Source: Pseudomonadota bacterium | Lineage (GTDB): Bacteria > Pseudomonadota > Gammaproteobacteria > Burkholderiales > Burkholderiaceae_C | NCBI GenBank assembly: GCA_023387335.1 | Contig: JAEWIF010000019.1 | Location: 69,925-133,924, forward strand | Length of the DNA stretch: 64,000 nucleotides | Reading direction: 5' to 3' | In this document: piece after piece, positions 37,720 to 47,693 of the stretch | How the letters are laid out: every line of letters begins with the position of its first letter | How positions within the stretch are numbered: position 1 is the stretch's first letter | Notes under the pieces: model-generated | Database searches by the model: none | Told to the model about the DNA's origin: nothing | The model's input: only the letters and a program-made list of their open reading frames with translations | Position numbers and translations under genes: made by a program

Positions 37720-40700
37720 TCAGTCGTACGCGAACGTGAAGATCAGGTCCACCGCGGACCTCTCCCCGGCTTGCGCGCGCAGCGTGAACCGCTGCGTCAG
37801 GTCGTAGAACACGAACAGCGTCCCGATCGCGCCCGACAGGCTGCGCTCGTACGACGCGTACAGGTTGCGGCCCAGGCGCTTGCCCAACGTGACGGCCGGG
37901 CCTTCCGCGCCGTCGCCGCGGCGGAAGCCCAGTTCGTCCAGCCCGAGCAACGCCGCCGGGCCCTTGCCGCCGCCGCCACCGCCGCGGCTTTGCAGCAGGG
38001 CCAGCGCGGCCGATTGCAGCAGCGCGGTCTCCGCGCCGCCTGACGCCGCCGGACGGCCCAGCACCAGCCACGCCAGCTTCTCGCCTTCGGGCAGTTCGGG
38101 CTCGGCGTACAGGCGCACGAACGGCGCCTGCACGGTGCCCGTCACCTGCACGCCCACGCGCTGCGTGAGGCGCGGTCGGACCGCGAGGATGTCCAGCGCG
38201 GGATTGTCCACGGGCCCGGTGAAGCGCAGCACGCCGCGCTCGATGTCCAGCCGCTGGCCGTAGGCGCGGTACTCGCCGCCGACCGTGCGGATCACGCCCG
38301 TCAGGCGCGGTTCGGTGATCGTTTCGCCGCCCACCACCAGCGAGCCCGCCAGCCGCGTGTCGATGCCGCGGCCCTGCACGCGGAAGTCGTTGCCAAGGTC
38401 GAGGTTGACCGCGATCTCCAGCGGCCGCCCGTCGCGCTTGCCCTCGGGCTTCCGCGGATCGCGCCCCAGCGCCACGCCCGCCGGCAGGTTGCGCACCATC
38501 ACGTCGTCGCCCAGCCGCGGCGCCGCTTCGTCGGGCAGGGCGATGCGCGCCCGGTCCACGCGCAGCGCGCCGCGCACCTGCGCGCCCGCGGCGTCCATGC
38601 CGGCGACCAGCTGCCCGGACAACGTGAGCTGCCGATCGGTCCGCGTGCTCGCGCGCAGCTGGTCGATGGTGGTGGACACGCGCACCTGCGGCCCGCCCTG
38701 CTGCCAGGTGCCTTCGCCCGAGCCGGCCACGCGGCCGCCGTCCGGTCCCGGGCCTTGCAGCAGCAGCTCCTCGACCACGAGCCGGCGCCCTTCGAGGCGC
38801 GCGCGCAGCCGGCCGTCCTGCAGCGCCACGCCGTCGACCACGGAGCGCAGCGCGAGATCGTCCGCGCGCAGGTTGCCGGTGAGCTGGGGATCGCCGCGCG
38901 TGCCCGCGACGGCCACGTCGGCCGCGAGCGAACCGCGCAGCCGCCAGCCCGGCGGCGCCAGCAGCGACCAGACGCCCAAGCGCGGCAGCTGCGCGCGGAC
39001 GGCGCCATTGAGCGGCGCGTTCTCCGGCCACGACCAGCCTTCGCTGCCCTGCGCCAGCCGGCTCGCCAGCCGCGCGTCGGCGGTGCCCGCGCGTTCGGAA
39101 TCCCAGCGCAGCGAGAGCGTGACCGCCTCGCCCTGCCCTTCGAGCGCGATGCGCGCCTCTCGCACGCCGGCCTGCACGCGCGCGCTGCCGCCACCGCCGG
39201 TTTCCGCCAGCACGGAGAGATCGCCGCGGCTGCGCTCCAGGCTGGCCTTCAGGTGCATCGTCTCGCCCAGCACCGCGTCCCAGCGGCCGTCGAACACCAG
39301 GTCCCCGCCCACCGCCGCGCCGGCCAGTTGCGGCCCGCCGAGCAGCTCGATCCAGCCCATGGGGAGGCCGGTGATGCGGCCGGCCGTGCGCAGTTCGCCG
39401 CGCGCGAATCGCACGGGGTCCCACGCGACCATGGCCTGCGTGGTGGCGCCGCCCGTCTTGGCCGGCGGCGCGATCAGCGCGGCCTCCGAAGCGCCGGCCT
39501 CGAAGCGCCCGCCGCCCCACAGCAGGTCCAGCGGCCGGCGCAGCGCCAGCCGCCAAGGGCCCGGCCCCACGCCGGGATCGCGCGCCACGGCCTCGAGCTG
39601 GTTCACCTGGCCTTGCCAGGCATCACCGGCGCGGCGGCCGCCGCGGCCGTCGAGGGTGAGCGCCAACGTGCGAGCGTCCTGCTGCAGCTGCGCCTTCAGG
39701 TCCAGGCGCGCATCGGCAAGCCGGCCGTCGAGGCGCGCGCTCACGTCGCGCACCGCCCAGGGCGGGCCCTGGCCCGGCGGCGTCGCGGGCTGCAGCTGCG
39801 GCAGCGACAGCGTGCCCTCCACCGTGGGATCGTCCCAGCCGCCCTGCCAGGCCAGCTGCAGGTCGCCGCGCCCGGTGAACAGGTGCTGGCCGATCGCGGG
39901 CGGCAGGCCCGGCAGCTTCATCAGCCATTGCTGCGCCTGCGCGATGTCCGCCACGACGACGCGCGAATTGCCGCCGCCCGTGCGCGGCCCGACCGAGCCG
40001 ACCGCGCGAACACGCATGCCCGGCGCTTCCAGGTCGGCGCGGCCGCGGCCCGTGCGTGCCCGCAGGTGCGCGTCGATCGCGGCATCCAGCTTCGCGTCGG
40101 CCGTGGTCATTTCGAGCTGCGGCAGCGACAGATCCTCGCCCGCCCAGCGGCCGCGCGCCTTCAGCGATCGCAACTCCAGCGCCGCCACCGTCGCGGCGAC
40201 CTCGTTGGCCGGCGAACGAGGCGGCGCGGCGCGCGCGCCGGACGCCTTCAGTTCCGTTTCGAAGAGGTAGGCCTTGCCCTGCGCGCGAACGGTCGCCTTG
40301 CCGCTCAGCGGCAGCGGCGCCATCGCCGTGTGCACCGCCGCCGGATTGACGCCCGCCAGCGTGCCTTCGACCCGCCACGCGTCCTCGGCCTCCCACTCGC
40401 CGCGCGCCAGCACGCGTCCGCCGCCCACCTGGGCCTCCAGCTCGCGCACCAGCGCCTGGCCCGGCAGGCGCAGGTCGCCTTGCAGTCGCACGCGCTCGGC
40501 CGGCACGCGCCGGCGGTCCCACGGCCCCGGCAGCGCGTTGCGCAGGTCGGCGTTCACGGTCCAGGTCGCCGTGCCCTGCGGCTGCACCGCGATCGTTCCC
40601 GACAAGGAGGTGTGCGGCGCCTGCGGCCACAGCGCTCCCGCGTCGAACGCCTTCACGTCCGCATGGGCGTCCAGCAGCGGCATGGGCTCGAAAGGCGCCA

Positions 40701-41451
40701 CGTGCGCGTTCAGCCGCGCCTGCGTGGCATCGAGCGCGGCGCTGCCGGGCTCGCCTTCCACCTGCGCCTGCAGCTCGAACCGGGCGAGTTGCCCCTGCGC
40801 GTTGGCCTGGAACACCAGCGGCAACGGGGCCGCACCGCCCGGCACCGGCGCGCTGATGCGGCCTTGCAGCCAGGCATCCAGCGGCAGCCCGTCGCGCGCG
40901 CCCAGCACCACGTTGCCGCGGTAGTGGCCGTCAAAGGCGCGCAGGTTGCGCAGGACCAGGCGATGGCGAAGGCCGTCGTAGCTGTAGCCCGCCACGAGTT
41001 CGCCAAGCTCGATCCGGGTCTTGCCGTCGTAGTCGAAACGGTCCACCCGCAGGTCGTCCACCCGCACGTACAGCGGCAACGCCAGCGATTCCGGCGCCTT
41101 CATCCGTTCGCCGGTGTCGGGCCGGCGGTCGACCACGCGCACCTGCGCGGCGTGCAGGCGCGAGAGCTCGAGCGATCGCTGCACCAGCGCGATCAGCCGC
41201 CACGCCAGGTCGACCTGCCGCGCCTCGACCTGCAGGCCCTCCTGGCTCCAGGCCAGCCGATCCGCCTTGACGCCGCTGCGCAGCGACCCGGTGACGTTCT
41301 CTGCCACCAGCGGCTGGCGCCTGGCAACCTGCTCCAGCGCCCATCGCGCCGAGCCTTCGGTGCCGGCCCACCACCACGCCGCGGCCAGCGCGCACAGCAG
41401 CAGCGCCAGCAGCACCAGCAACGTCACGCCGAGGGCCCGGAAGAAGCGCAT
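37720..41451 (-). CDS. tamB: Translocation and assembly module subunit TamB
   Basis: A 1243-residue inner-membrane-anchored periplasmic protein with one N-terminal membrane segment (about residues 8-28), a long repetitive beta-rich body and a C-terminal DUF490 domain ending in LIFTFAYD. TamB-type proteins form a hydrophobic groove across the periplasm and take part in outer-membrane protein assembly and phospholipid transport. It starts 11 bases after tamA, the usual tamAB order. Confidence 0.92.
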   Translation of the reverse strand: MRFFRALGVTLLVLLALLLCALAAAWWWAGTEGSARWALEQVARRQPLVAENVTGSLRSGVKADRLAWSQEGLQVEARQVDLAWRLIALVQRSLELSRLHAAQVRVVDRRPDTGERMKAPESLALPLYVRVDDLRVDRFDYDGKTRIELGELVAGYSYDGLRHRLVLRNLRAFDGHYRGNVVLGARDGLPLDAWLQGRISAPVPGGAAPLPLVFQANAQGQLARFELQAQVEGEPGSAALDATQARLNAHVAPFEPMPLLDAHADVKAFDAGALWPQAPHTSLSGTIAVQPQGTATWTVNADLRNALPGPWDRRRVPAERVRLQGDLRLPGQALVRELEAQVGGGRVLARGEWEAEDAWRVEGTLAGVNPAAVHTAMAPLPLSGKATVRAQGKAYLFETELKASGARAAPPRSPANEVAATVAALELRSLKARGRWAGEDLSLPQLEMTTADAKLDAAIDAHLRARTGRGRADLEAPGMRVRAVGSVGPRTGGGNSRVVVADIAQAQQWLMKLPGLPPAIGQHLFTGRGDLQLAWQGGWDDPTVEGTLSLPQLQPATPPGQGPPWAVRDVSARLDGRLADARLDLKAQLQQDARTLALTLDGRGGRRAGDAWQGQVNQLEAVARDPGVGPGPWRLALRRPLDLLWGGGRFEAGASEAALIAPPAKTGGATTQAMVAWDPVRFARGELRTAGRITGLPMGWIELLGGPQLAGAAVGGDLVFDGRWDAVLGETMHLKASLERSRGDLSVLAETGGGGSARVQAGVREARIALEGQGEAVTLSLRWDSERAGTADARLASRLAQGSEGWSWPENAPLNGAVRAQLPRLGVWSLLAPPGWRLRGSLAADVAVAGTRGDPQLTGNLRADDLALRSVVDGVALQDGRLRARLEGRRLVVEELLLQGPGPDGGRVAGSGEGTWQQGGPQVRVSTTIDQLRASTRTDRQLTLSGQLVAGMDAAGAQVRGALRVDRARIALPDEAAPRLGDDVMVRNLPAGVALGRDPRKPEGKRDGRPLEIAVNLDLGNDFRVQGRGIDTRLAGSLVVGGETITEPRLTGVIRTVGGEYRAYGQRLDIERGVLRFTGPVDNPALDILAVRPRLTQRVGVQVTGTVQAPFVRLYAEPELPEGEKLAWLVLGRPAASGGAETALLQSAALALLQSRGGGGGGKGPAALLGLDELGFRRGDGAEGPAVTLGKRLGRNLYASYERSLSGAIGTLFVFYDLTQRFTLRAQAGERSAVDLIFTFAYD

Positions 41452-41462
41452 GGTCCGGCCCG

Positions 41463-43304
41463 TCAGAACGTGGTGCCCAGGTTGACGTGCAACCGCAGGC
41501 GCTTGGGATCCAGCCCGTAGGCCAGGTCCACCTGCAGCGGCCCGAGCGGGCTGCGGAAGCGCACGCCGGTGCCGATGCCGAACGAGGGATCGAGGTCGCC
41601 GACGCGGTCGGCCACCGCGCCGCCGTCGATGAAGAGCACGCTCTCGAAATCGGTCTCGACGCCGTCGCGGCGGATCGGCCGCTGCCACTCGATGCTGCCC
41701 ACCGCCAGGTAGCGTCCCGGCCCGACCACGCCGGAGGGCTGCAGCACGCCGATGTCACGGTAGCCGTAGCCGCGCACCGTGGTGTCGCCGCCGGTGCGGA
41801 ACAGCTGCGTGGACGGCACGCGCGCGCTGCGGCTGGCCAGCACGGCGCCGCCTTCGGCCCGCCACTGGATGCGGCCGCGCGCCAGCGGCTGGATCTCCAG
41901 CCAGCGCAGCACCGTGCGCTGGAACGGGCTCTTGCTGCCCACCAGCGTCAGGCCGGCGCCGAACTCGGCACCGACGGCGAAGCCGCGCGTCGGATAAGGC
42001 GTGCGGTCGAAGTAGCGGCCGTTCCACACGTAGTTGGCGCTGATGGCCGTGCCGTCGCCGGTGTCGGCCGGGGGCGGCGCGCCGACGGCCGCCTGCACGC
42101 TGGACCGGTCGAACTGCAGGTAGACGTTGCGATCGATGCGCTCTTCGCTGCGCGAGCGGCCCACGCGCACGGTCTGGCTGTGGGTGACGAGCTCGTCGTC
42201 GTCCAGCCGCTCGATGCGGCCGGCCACGCCCCAGCGCCACCCATCAGCGCCCGGCACGGCCGACAGCTCGGTACTCAGGAACGGCTGCTTGCGATCCAGC
42301 TGCAGCTTGGTCACCGCGCGCCAGCCGATGCCGGGCAGGCGGTTGTGCGTGTACTCCACGCTGGTGCGCGGGCCGGCGTCGGTGGAGAAGCCCACGCCCA
42401 GCACCACCTTGTGCAGCGGCGCCTCGCGCACCGTCACCTGCAGCGGCGCCGCGTTGGGATCGCTGGTCGGATCGACGTAGAGGAAGGCCGAATCGAAGTA
42501 ACCGCTGCCCACCAGGCGCAGCTGGGCGCGCTGGATGCGGTCCTGGTCGTAGAGGGTCCCGGGCGGCAGTCGCGCGATGCGCGGCACCAGCAGCGGGTCG
42601 TAGCGCTCGATGCCGCCGACCTGCATCTCGCCCAGCCGGAACAGCGGGCCCGAATCCATCCGCAGGCCCAGCTTCGCGCGCTGCGTGGCGGCGTCGACGT
42701 CGGCCAGGCTGAAGCCGATCCTGCCGGCCGGGTAGCGGCGCGCCACCAGCTCGCGCAGGGCGTCCGACTTGGCGTCGTTCCAGCCGTCCTGGGTGAAGCG
42801 GCGCCCCACCGGCAGGCTCCACTGCTCGCGGATGCGGGCGCGCTGCAGGATCGCCTCCGGCTCCTCGGAGCCGGCGATCTCGCCCTGGAAGCTGATGTCC
42901 ACCTCGGAGACGGTGACCGGCTGGCCGGGCTGCACCTCGACCACGACCACCGGCACCTCGCCCTCGGCCGCGGGTTCGCGGCGGATGTCGAGCTTCGGCG
43001 CGAAATAGCCGAGCGTTCCCAGCAGTTCGCGCGCGTCGCGGTCGGCCAGGCGCAGCAGCCGGGCCAGCTCGGCCTCGTCGAGGTCGGGCACCTGGCGGTA
43101 GCGCTGCAGTTCCAGGTGGCGCTGCAGCAGCTCGCGCACCGCCTTGTCCTCGGTCCGGATGTCCAGGTTGAACGCGGGACGCTGCGGTCCCGGGGCCTCC
43201 TGCGCCATCGCCACGGCGGCAAGCCCGGCGCACGCCAGGGTGGCGAACCACCGTCGAGCACGCGCGAGCAGGCGGGGCTTCATGTTCTGTGGGGCAAGCG
43301 TCAT
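41463..43304 (-). CDS. tamA: Translocation and assembly module subunit TamA (Omp85 family)
   Basis: A 613-residue outer-membrane protein with a signal peptide cleaved after AAVAMA, POTRA-like domains (about residues 45-260) and a C-terminal Omp85 beta-barrel. The barrel includes FRTGGDTTVRGYGYRDIG (the VRGY/F lid-lock motif) and ends in LHVNLGTTF with the terminal aromatic residue. ATG 43304 is listed; ATG 43283 seven codons in gives an equally good signal peptide. Confidence 0.92.
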   Translation of the reverse strand: MTLAPQNMKPRLLARARRWFATLACAGLAAVAMAQEAPGPQRPAFNLDIRTEDKAVRELLQRHLELQRYRQVPDLDEAELARLLRLADRDARELLGTLGYFAPKLDIRREPAAEGEVPVVVVEVQPGQPVTVSEVDISFQGEIAGSEEPEAILQRARIREQWSLPVGRRFTQDGWNDAKSDALRELVARRYPAGRIGFSLADVDAATQRAKLGLRMDSGPLFRLGEMQVGGIERYDPLLVPRIARLPPGTLYDQDRIQRAQLRLVGSGYFDSAFLYVDPTSDPNAAPLQVTVREAPLHKVVLGVGFSTDAGPRTSVEYTHNRLPGIGWRAVTKLQLDRKQPFLSTELSAVPGADGWRWGVAGRIERLDDDELVTHSQTVRVGRSRSEERIDRNVYLQFDRSSVQAAVGAPPPADTGDGTAISANYVWNGRYFDRTPYPTRGFAVGAEFGAGLTLVGSKSPFQRTVLRWLEIQPLARGRIQWRAEGGAVLASRSARVPSTQLFRTGGDTTVRGYGYRDIGVLQPSGVVGPGRYLAVGSIEWQRPIRRDGVETDFESVLFIDGGAVADRVGDLDPSFGIGTGVRFRSPLGPLQVDLAYGLDPKRLRLHVNLGTTF

Positions 43305-43421
43305 GCGCCCGGCGGCGGGCGCGGCAGCCTGAACTATGACGAGGCGCGGAACGCGGCCGCGTAGGCCCAGACCGCGACCGGTGGGAGACGCCAGCTCTGC
43401 GGTGGCGCGGGCGTCAGGCGG

Positions 43422-44471
43422 TCAGACCACGACCGGCTCGGGCTCGAGCCGGATGCCGAAGCGCTCGTACACGCTGGTCTGGATGGCGCGGGCCAGCGTC
43501 ACCACCTCGCCGCCGGTGGCGCCGCCGCGGTTGACCAGCACCAGCGCCTGCTTCTCGTACACGCCGGCGTTGCCCACCGACTTGCCCTTCCAGCCGCACG
43601 CGTCGATCAGCCAGCCGGCGGCCAGCTTCACGCGCCCGTCGGGCATCGGGTAGTGAACGATGCCCGGCTCGCGGGCGATGATGTCGGTGCACTGCTCGGG
43701 CGTCACCGTCGGGTTCTTGAAGAAGCTGCCGGCGTTGCCGATCACGCGCGGGTCGGGGAGCTTGGCGCCGCGGATCGCGCAGATCCAGTCGAAGATCTGC
43801 CGCGCCGTGGGCTCGTGCACGCCGGTCTCGGCCTGCTTGCGTTCGAGGTCGGCGTAGCCCAGCACCGGCTTCCAGGGCTTGGGCAGGCGAAGGCGCACGC
43901 GCAGGATCAGCGCCCGGCCGGCCAGGCCCATGCCGCGCGGATCGTCCGCCTCCGGCGGCGGATGCTTGAACACCGAATCGCGGTAGCCGAAGGCGCACTG
44001 CGCCGCGTCCAGCGTGAACACGCGGCCGGTCTGCAGGTCGATGGCGTCCAGCGACTCGAAGCGGTCCTGCAGCTCCACGCCGTACGCGCCCACGTTCTGC
44101 ACCGGCGAGGCGCCCACGGTGCCGGGGATCAGCGCCAGGTTCTCCAGCCCCGGCAGGCCCTGGTCCAGCGTCCAGCGCACGGCTTCGTGCCAGTTCTCGC
44201 CGGCGCCCACTTCCACGATGGTTGCGCGCGGGCCGTCGTCGACCACGCGGCGCCCGGCGATCTCCACCTTGAGCACCAGCGGGCGCACGTCGCCCGTGAG
44301 CACGATGTTGCTGCCGCCGCCCAGGACGAACTTGGGCCGGGCGGCCAGCTGCGGGTCGGCCAGCAGCTGCACGACGTCGGATTCGTTGTGCACGCGCACG
44401 AGTTCGCGCGCCTTGGCGACGATGCCGAAGCTGTTGTGCGGCGCGAGGGAGACGTTGTGCTCCACGATCAT
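43422..44471 (-). CDS. murB: UDP-N-acetylenolpyruvoylglucosamine reductase
   Basis: A flavoenzyme that reduces the enolpyruvyl group to make UDP-MurNAc in peptidoglycan synthesis. The 349-residue type I protein has the FAD-binding FVLGGGSNIVL, IPGTVGASPVQNVGAYGVE, the proton-donating serine in GNAGSFFKNP and a C-terminal GIRLEPEP with the catalytic glutamate region. It is divergent from yajQ. Confidence 0.96.
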   Translation of the reverse strand: MIVEHNVSLAPHNSFGIVAKARELVRVHNESDVVQLLADPQLAARPKFVLGGGSNIVLTGDVRPLVLKVEIAGRRVVDDGPRATIVEVGAGENWHEAVRWTLDQGLPGLENLALIPGTVGASPVQNVGAYGVELQDRFESLDAIDLQTGRVFTLDAAQCAFGYRDSVFKHPPPEADDPRGMGLAGRALILRVRLRLPKPWKPVLGYADLERKQAETGVHEPTARQIFDWICAIRGAKLPDPRVIGNAGSFFKNPTVTPEQCTDIIAREPGIVHYPMPDGRVKLAAGWLIDACGWKGKSVGNAGVYEKQALVLVNRGGATGGEVVTLARAIQTSVYERFGIRLEPEPVVV

Positions 44472-44514
44472 GGGAGAATTGTCGCCCAAGCGCGCTGGGC
44501 GCCGGGGAAGTGCA

Positions 44515-45000
44515 ATGCCGTCATTCGATACAGTCTGCGAGCCCAACCTGGTCGAGGTGAAGAACGCCGTCGACAACACCGCCAAGGAGATCGCCACCCG
44601 GTTCGATTTCAAGGGCACGTCGGCCGCCATCGAGATCAAGGAAAAAGAGATCACGGTCTTCGGCGACGCCGATTTCCAGCTGGGCCAGGTCGAGGACATC
44701 CTCGCCAGCAAGCTCGCCAAGCGCAGCGTGGACCCGCGTTTCCTGGACAAGGGCAAGCCCGAGAAGATCGGCGGCGACAAGGTCAAGCGGGTCGTCAAGG
44801 TCCGCAGCGGCATCGAGTCCGAGCAGGCCAAGAAGGTGCAGAAGCTCATCAAGGACAGCAAGATGAAGCTGCAGGCCTCCATCCAGGGCGACGCGGTGCG
44901 CGTCACCGGGGCCAAGAAGGACGAACTGCAGGCCGCCATGGCCCTGATCCGCAAGGAGATCAGCGACCTGCCCCTGTCCTTCAACAACTTCCGCGACTGA
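44515..45000 (+). CDS. yajQ: YajQ family nucleotide-binding protein
   Basis: A 161-residue DUF520 protein made of two RNP-like domains, starting MPSFDTVCEPN with NTAKEIATRFDFKGT and ending LPLSFNNFRD. Family members bind nucleotides and nucleic acids. The Xanthomonas and Pseudomonas homologues bind cyclic-di-GMP and affect virulence regulation. It is 11 bases upstream of the retropepsin gene. Confidence 0.94.
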   Translation: MPSFDTVCEPNLVEVKNAVDNTAKEIATRFDFKGTSAAIEIKEKEITVFGDADFQLGQVEDILASKLAKRSVDPRFLDKGKPEKIGGDKVKRVVKVRSGIESEQAKKVQKLIKDSKMKLQASIQGDAVRVTGAKKDELQAAMALIRKEISDLPLSFNNFRD

Positions 45001-45011
45001 AGGCGGAGCGC

Positions 45012-45656
45012 ATGCGCAAGGCGCTCCTGGCTTCCTTTCTTCTTACGCTGCTCGCCGCGCCGGCCTGGGCCCAGTCGGTCGCCCTGCAGGGCATGCTGGG
45101 CAACCGCGCGCTGCTGATCGTGGACGGTTCCGCGCCCAAGGCGGTGGCGCCGGGCGACTCGCACAAGGGCGTCAAGGTGGTCTCCACCGCCGGCGACCTG
45201 GCCGTGGTGGAGTACAACGGACGTCGCCAGACCCTGCGCGTGGGCGAGGCGCCGGCCAGCGTCGGTTCGACCGGCGCGGCGCCTTCGGGCGACAGGATCG
45301 TGCTCACCGCCGGCAGCGGCGGCCACTTCCTCACCGAAGGCGGCATCAACGGCCGCGCCGCCTATTTCATCGTGGACACCGGCGCCACCAGCGTCAGCAT
45401 CGGCGCCGCCGAGGCCGACCGCCTGGGCATCGACTACAAGTCCGGCCAGCCGGTGCGGCTGAACACGGCCAACGGCGTCGCCGGTGGATGGCGCGTGATG
45501 CTCGCCAGCGTGCGCGTGCGCGACGTCGAGGTGCGCAACGTGGAAGCCGTGGTGAGCCAGCAGCCCATGCCCTACGTCCTGCTGGGCAACAGCTTCCTCG
45601 GCCGGTTCCAGATGCGGCGCGAGAACGACCAGATGGTGCTCGAGCGACGCTACTGA
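45012..45656 (+). CDS. Periplasmic retropepsin-like aspartic protease (TIGR02281 type)
   Basis: A 214-residue protein with a signal peptide ending APAWA and a C-terminal single retropepsin domain. The catalytic motif is YFIVDTGATSVSI and the closing motif is YVLLGNSFLGRFQM. Such single-lobe enzymes act as dimers. The biological target is unknown. The N-terminal domain (about residues 22-85) resembles the small beta domain often found in this family. The stop overlaps the MFS start by one base. Confidence 0.88.
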   Translation: MRKALLASFLLTLLAAPAWAQSVALQGMLGNRALLIVDGSAPKAVAPGDSHKGVKVVSTAGDLAVVEYNGRRQTLRVGEAPASVGSTGAAPSGDRIVLTAGSGGHFLTEGGINGRAAYFIVDTGATSVSIGAAEADRLGIDYKSGQPVRLNTANGVAGGWRVMLASVRVRDVEVRNVEAVVSQQPMPYVLLGNSFLGRFQMRRENDQMVLERRY

Positions 45657-47269
45657 TGTCCGATCCCGAGCGCGCCACCCTCGAACCGCCGCCGGTCGTC
45701 CCGCAAGTCACCGCGTTCGGACCGCTAAGCATCCCGGTGTTCCGGATGCTGTGGCTCACCTGGTTCGCGGCCAACACGACGATGTGGATGAACGACGTCG
45801 CGGCCGCCTGGCTGATGACGTCGATCGCGCCCACGCCGCTGTGGGTGGCGCTGGTGCAGTCGGCCTCCACCCTGCCCGTGTTCTTCCTCGGCCTGCCCAG
45901 CGGCGCGCTGGCCGACATCCTGGACCGCCGGCGCTACTTCATGTTCACCCAGTTCTGGGTGGCCTCCATCGCCACCGTGCTGTGCGTGGTGATCCTGATG
46001 GACTGGATGAACCCCGGGCTGCTGCTGGCGCTGACCTTCGCCAACGGCATCGGCCTGGCGATGCGCTGGCCCGTCTTCGCGGCCATCATCCCGGAAGTGG
46101 TGCCGCGGCCGCAGCTGGCGCAGGCGCTGGCCCTGAACGGCGTGGCGATGAACGGCTCGCGCATCATCGGTCCGCTGGTGGCCGGCGCCGTCATCGCCGG
46201 CATCGGCAGCGCGTGGGTGTTCGTGCTCAACGCCTGCCTCTCGATCGTGGCCGGCGTGGTCATCATGCGCTGGCGGCGCGAGCACAAGGAAAGCCCGCTG
46301 GGCCGCGAACGGCTGGCCAGCGCGATGCGGGTGGGCGTGCAGTTCGTGCGCCAGTCGCCCCGCATGCGCGGCGTGCTGCTGCGCATTTCGGTCTTCTTCC
46401 TGCACTCCACCGCGCAGCTGGCCCTGCTGCCGCTGGTGGCGCGCGGCATGCACGGCGGCTCGGCCGGCACGTTCACCGTGCTGCTGGCCTCGATGGGCGC
46501 CGGCGCCATCTTCGCCGCGCTGAACATGCCGCGCATCCGCGCCTGGCTGCCGCTGCAGCGGCTGGTGTTCATCGGCACGGCGATGCAGGCACTGGGCACG
46601 CTGGCCGTCGCCTACTCGCCCAACATCGCGATGGCGGTGCCGGCAATGGCGATCTCGGGCATGGCCTGGATCACGGTGGCCAACTCGCTCACGGTGGCCG
46701 CGCAGATGGCCCTGCCCGACTGGGTGCGCGCGCGCGGCATGTCGATCTACCAGATGTGCCTGATGGGCTCCACCGCCGCCGGCGCGGCGTTCTGGGGCCA
46801 GATCGCCACCTTCAGCAGCGTGCGCGACAGCCTGACGGTGGCGGCGTTCACCGGCGTGTTCCTGATGTTCGTGGTGCAGCGGCTGACCACCGACCGCGGC
46901 ACCGAGGAGGACCTGACGCCCTCGCAGGTGCTGAAGGTGCCGCACATCCCCGCGCCGCCGCGCGAGGGCCGCATCCTGCTGGCGGTCGAGTACCTCATCG
47001 ACCCGGCGCGCGAGCAGGAATTCCTGTCCGTGATGGAGGAAAGCCGCCGCAGCCGCCTGGCCCAGGGCGCGCTGGGATGGCAGCTGCTGCACGACCTGTC
47101 GGAGCCGGGACGCTACGTCGAGCAGGTGATCGACGAGTCCTGGACCGAGCACCTGCGCCGCTTCGACCGCATCACCGCCGCCGACGCGCAGCTGCGCGAC
47201 CGGCGTCTGGGGTTCCACCTCGGGGAAGAGCCGCCGAAGGTGTCGCGGTACGTGGTGGACCGCGAATAA
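45656..47269 (+). CDS. MFS exporter (MFS_3 family) with C-terminal monooxygenase-like domain
   Basis: A 537-residue protein with about 10-12 membrane segments of the EntS-like MFS_3 family, including FGLPSGALADILDRRRYF-type motif A (residues about 83-98). After residue 430 comes a soluble ferredoxin-like segment (GRILLAVEYLIDPAREQEFL onward) resembling ABM antibiotic-biosynthesis monooxygenases; it lies in the cytoplasm and may sense or bind substrate. This fusion recurs in MFS_3 members. The start ATG overlaps the protease stop (TGATG). Confidence 0.87.
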   Translation: MSDPERATLEPPPVVPQVTAFGPLSIPVFRMLWLTWFAANTTMWMNDVAAAWLMTSIAPTPLWVALVQSASTLPVFFLGLPSGALADILDRRRYFMFTQFWVASIATVLCVVILMDWMNPGLLLALTFANGIGLAMRWPVFAAIIPEVVPRPQLAQALALNGVAMNGSRIIGPLVAGAVIAGIGSAWVFVLNACLSIVAGVVIMRWRREHKESPLGRERLASAMRVGVQFVRQSPRMRGVLLRISVFFLHSTAQLALLPLVARGMHGGSAGTFTVLLASMGAGAIFAALNMPRIRAWLPLQRLVFIGTAMQALGTLAVAYSPNIAMAVPAMAISGMAWITVANSLTVAAQMALPDWVRARGMSIYQMCLMGSTAAGAAFWGQIATFSSVRDSLTVAAFTGVFLMFVVQRLTTDRGTEEDLTPSQVLKVPHIPAPPREGRILLAVEYLIDPAREQEFLSVMEESRRSRLAQGALGWQLLHDLSEPGRYVEQVIDESWTEHLRRFDRITAADAQLRDRRLGFHLGEEPPKVSRYVVDRE

Positions 47270-47360
47270 GCCTTCCTTTTCGCGGAGGCGAGGATCCAGT
47301 GCTTCCTCGCCTAGTCACCGCAGTCGTTCCGGGTCAGGGCGGGGAGGGTCTTCTGCCTAT

Positions 47361-47605
47361 ATGTCCCCCGCGCGCCTGAACGGCGCTGGCTCCTCCCAGG
47401 CCGCCTAGGGGCGGCCCTGAAGCGGCGTGGTGCGGTGAGATCCACCAAGCCTGAACTGCCGCCCTGGGCGGCCTCGGCGCCATGGTCGCTTTTGATCCGG
47501 CCCTCGCGGCAGTCTTCGATTCAACGCGGCGTAGGGACAGGGTGAGGGAGCCCTCTTGGCGGAAGTAAAGGAGGAGCCAGCGCCGTACAGGCGCGCGGGG
47601 GACAT
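47361..47605. repeat. 36-bp inverted repeat with intervening sequence
   Basis: The 36 bases at 47361-47396 are repeated in inverted orientation at 47570-47605 with one mismatch. The shared core includes CCCCCGCGCGCCTG and GGCGCTGGCTCCTCC. The region between two convergent genes has no credible coding frame. This looks like two opposed copies of a dispersed intergenic repeat. A further palindrome, GCCGCCCTGGGCGGC, lies at 47458-47472 between the arms. Confidence 0.75.
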
Positions 47606-47626
47606 GTAGCCAAGAGGGCTCCCTCA
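47543..47626. repeat. 18-bp perfect inverted repeat enclosing one arm of the larger repeat
   Basis: TGAGGGAGCCCTCTTGGC at 47543-47560 has an exact inverted copy at 47609-47626. It encloses the 47570-47605 arm of the 36-bp repeat. The 84-bp unit could fold into a hairpin and may act as a terminator or transposable REP-like unit between the convergent MFS and plsY genes. Confidence 0.75.
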
Positions 47627-47673
47627 GCCTGGCACGGCACGGGACTAGCGCCCGCGAAAGGCGGAAGCTCTGG

Positions 47674-47693
47674 ATTCCCGCCTCCGCGGGAAT
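47674..47693. repeat. Short palindromic intergenic repeat
   Basis: ATTCCCGCCTCCGCGGGAAT has 8-bp arms and a CTCC loop, within the phrase CTGGATTCCCGC...GGGAATGACG. Similar elements are frequent dispersed repeats in beta- and gammaproteobacterial genomes. It lies 15 bases beyond the plsY stop and may help terminate it. Confidence 0.7.

Noticed and set aside
41463..43304. Generic Omp85/BamA identification for the tamA gene
   Set aside because: Linkage to a 1243-residue DUF490 protein and the POTRA/barrel size fit TamA, whereas BamA would be larger and sit in the bamA-lpxD region.
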